A stretch of DNA of 64,000 bases, from the NCBI GenBank assembly GCA_026388665.1, contig JAPLJJ010000059.1, positions 31,097-95,096 of the forward strand, written 5' to 3'. This stretch comes from Deltaproteobacteria bacterium. Its GTDB lineage: Bacteria; Desulfobacterota; Desulfomonilia; Desulfomonilales; Desulfomonilaceae. Below, one piece after another: positions 63,028-64,000 of the stretch. The notes under the pieces are model-generated. The model made no database searches and was not told the origin of the DNA. It saw only the letters and a list, made by a program, of their open reading frames with translations. Each line of letters begins with the position of its first letter. Position 1 is the first letter of the stretch. Both the position numbers and the translations under genes were made by a program.

Positions 63028-63999
63028 TTATAACCAGCCATTGTTAATGTACCAGCGATAAGTTTTCGTTAAAGCCTCATCTATAGTATTTCTTGGAATC
63101 CAACCTAAATCACGGTGGGCTTGTTCAGATGAACAAATCCAATACCACTGATCCATTTCATCTATCTTTTCCGTCCTGAACAAAGAAGGTTTCCCGGACA
63201 ATCTGCCAATAATATCAGATAAAATGCCAAAGGGTCTCAGAACAAACTTTGGGACAGGCATGATCAATACTCGGACATCCATTACATGTGCTATCTCTTG
63301 TACAAAATCACGCCATATAACAGGTTCCGGATTTGTGATAAAGTAGGTCTTACCAAGACTGCTTTCTGATAATGCCGCGCTGACGATGCCTTCAACTAGA
63401 TCTTCTACAAAAACAACACTAATTTTCCTGTTTTTACCAGCAAGACAAGGGGCAATATGATACTTGCAGGATTTAAACACACCGAAAACATCTTTGTCGC
63501 CAGGTCCGAACACAGTTGAGGGCCTGACGATCACATATGGGAGATAACTACCATAGTCGCGTACTATTAGTTCAGCCTCTAGTTTAGAGTAACCATAAAG
63601 AGAAACCGGATTTGGATCATCGTATTCAGTGACACAGGAACTAGAATCTCTCGCAGGGCCATTTACCGCTTGCGAACTTACAAACACGAACCGCTTAAAA
63701 TTTTCGCGATCAACTTTTCTAAGAACAAGTTCCAACAAATTCTTGGTCAGTTCGACGTTTGCCCGGTAATAACCAGCATAGTCTAAAGATCTAGTCGCGC
63801 CTGCCAGATGAAACACATAGTCAATTTGGTTGCCTCGGTTTATCTGATAGTCAAGTTTTTCAAAAGTTGTAATTTTTATCCTTGTAGGCTCGAAATGTCG
63901 GAGTCGCTCCGGTTCTCTGACCGGGCAAATCACATCATGACCCCCGGCAAGTAAAAAGTCGGTCAAATGTCTCCCTATAAAACCGGTAGCGCCGGTCAC
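63028..63999 (-). CDS. NAD-dependent epimerase/dehydratase (partial at right edge)
   Basis: TGATGFIGRHLTDFLLAGGH, YGYSKLEAE; start lies beyond the window. Confidence 0.9.
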   Translation of the reverse strand: MTGATGFIGRHLTDFLLAGGHDVICPVREPERLRHFEPTRIKITTFEKLDYQINRGNQIDYVFHLAGATRSLDYAGYYRANVELTKNLLELVLRKVDRENFKRFVFVSSQAVNGPARDSSSCVTEYDDPNPVSLYGYSKLEAELIVRDYGSYLPYVIVRPSTVFGPGDKDVFGVFKSCKYHIAPCLAGKNRKISVVFVEDLVEGIVSAALSESSLGKTYFITNPEPVIWRDFVQEIAHVMDVRVLIMPVPKFVLRPFGILSDIIGRLSGKPSLFRTEKIDEMDQWYWICSSEQAHRDLGWIPRNTIDEALTKTYRWYINNGWL

Positions 64000-64000
64000 A

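Overview
This 64 kb window is chromosomal. By gene content it resembles an anaerobic, sulfate-reducer-like deltaproteobacterium (Desulfobacterota); that placement is inference. No rRNA, CRISPR array, transposase, integrase or prophage was seen. Recognisable blocks are: a Tmc-like membrane redox pair with a response regulator, sensor kinase and universal-stress protein (1-7 kb); a DtxR regulator and ftsK; bioDA; feoAB with a Cys-rich FeoB-associated protein; lepA, cysK and queC; hrcA; pgeF; an arylsulfatase; an EF-G paralogue; an origin-proximal cluster carD/cutA/rsmG/parA/parB/dnaA/dnaN/gyrB (48-57 kb); MTHFR metF/metV/mvhD; a PFK; ilvD; tadA; and tRNA-Ser(CGA). The most unusual material is non-coding. 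Stacked structured elements lie at 44.2-46.1 kb around an orphan outer-membrane protein gene: a hairpin motif present twice with a conserved loop and different stems, a 119-nt element with 13-bp inverted ends, and a degenerate parS-like site. Other points are a CX4CH haem-like motif in the Tmc-linked kinase with no tetrahaem cytochrome gene in view, a compact patatin/dCMP-deaminase/ParB-like cassette, a CGCG-rich long intergenic region, a 17-bp perfect palindrome upstream of feoAB, and small ORFs missing from the supplied track. Calls are from reading only; no searches were run.
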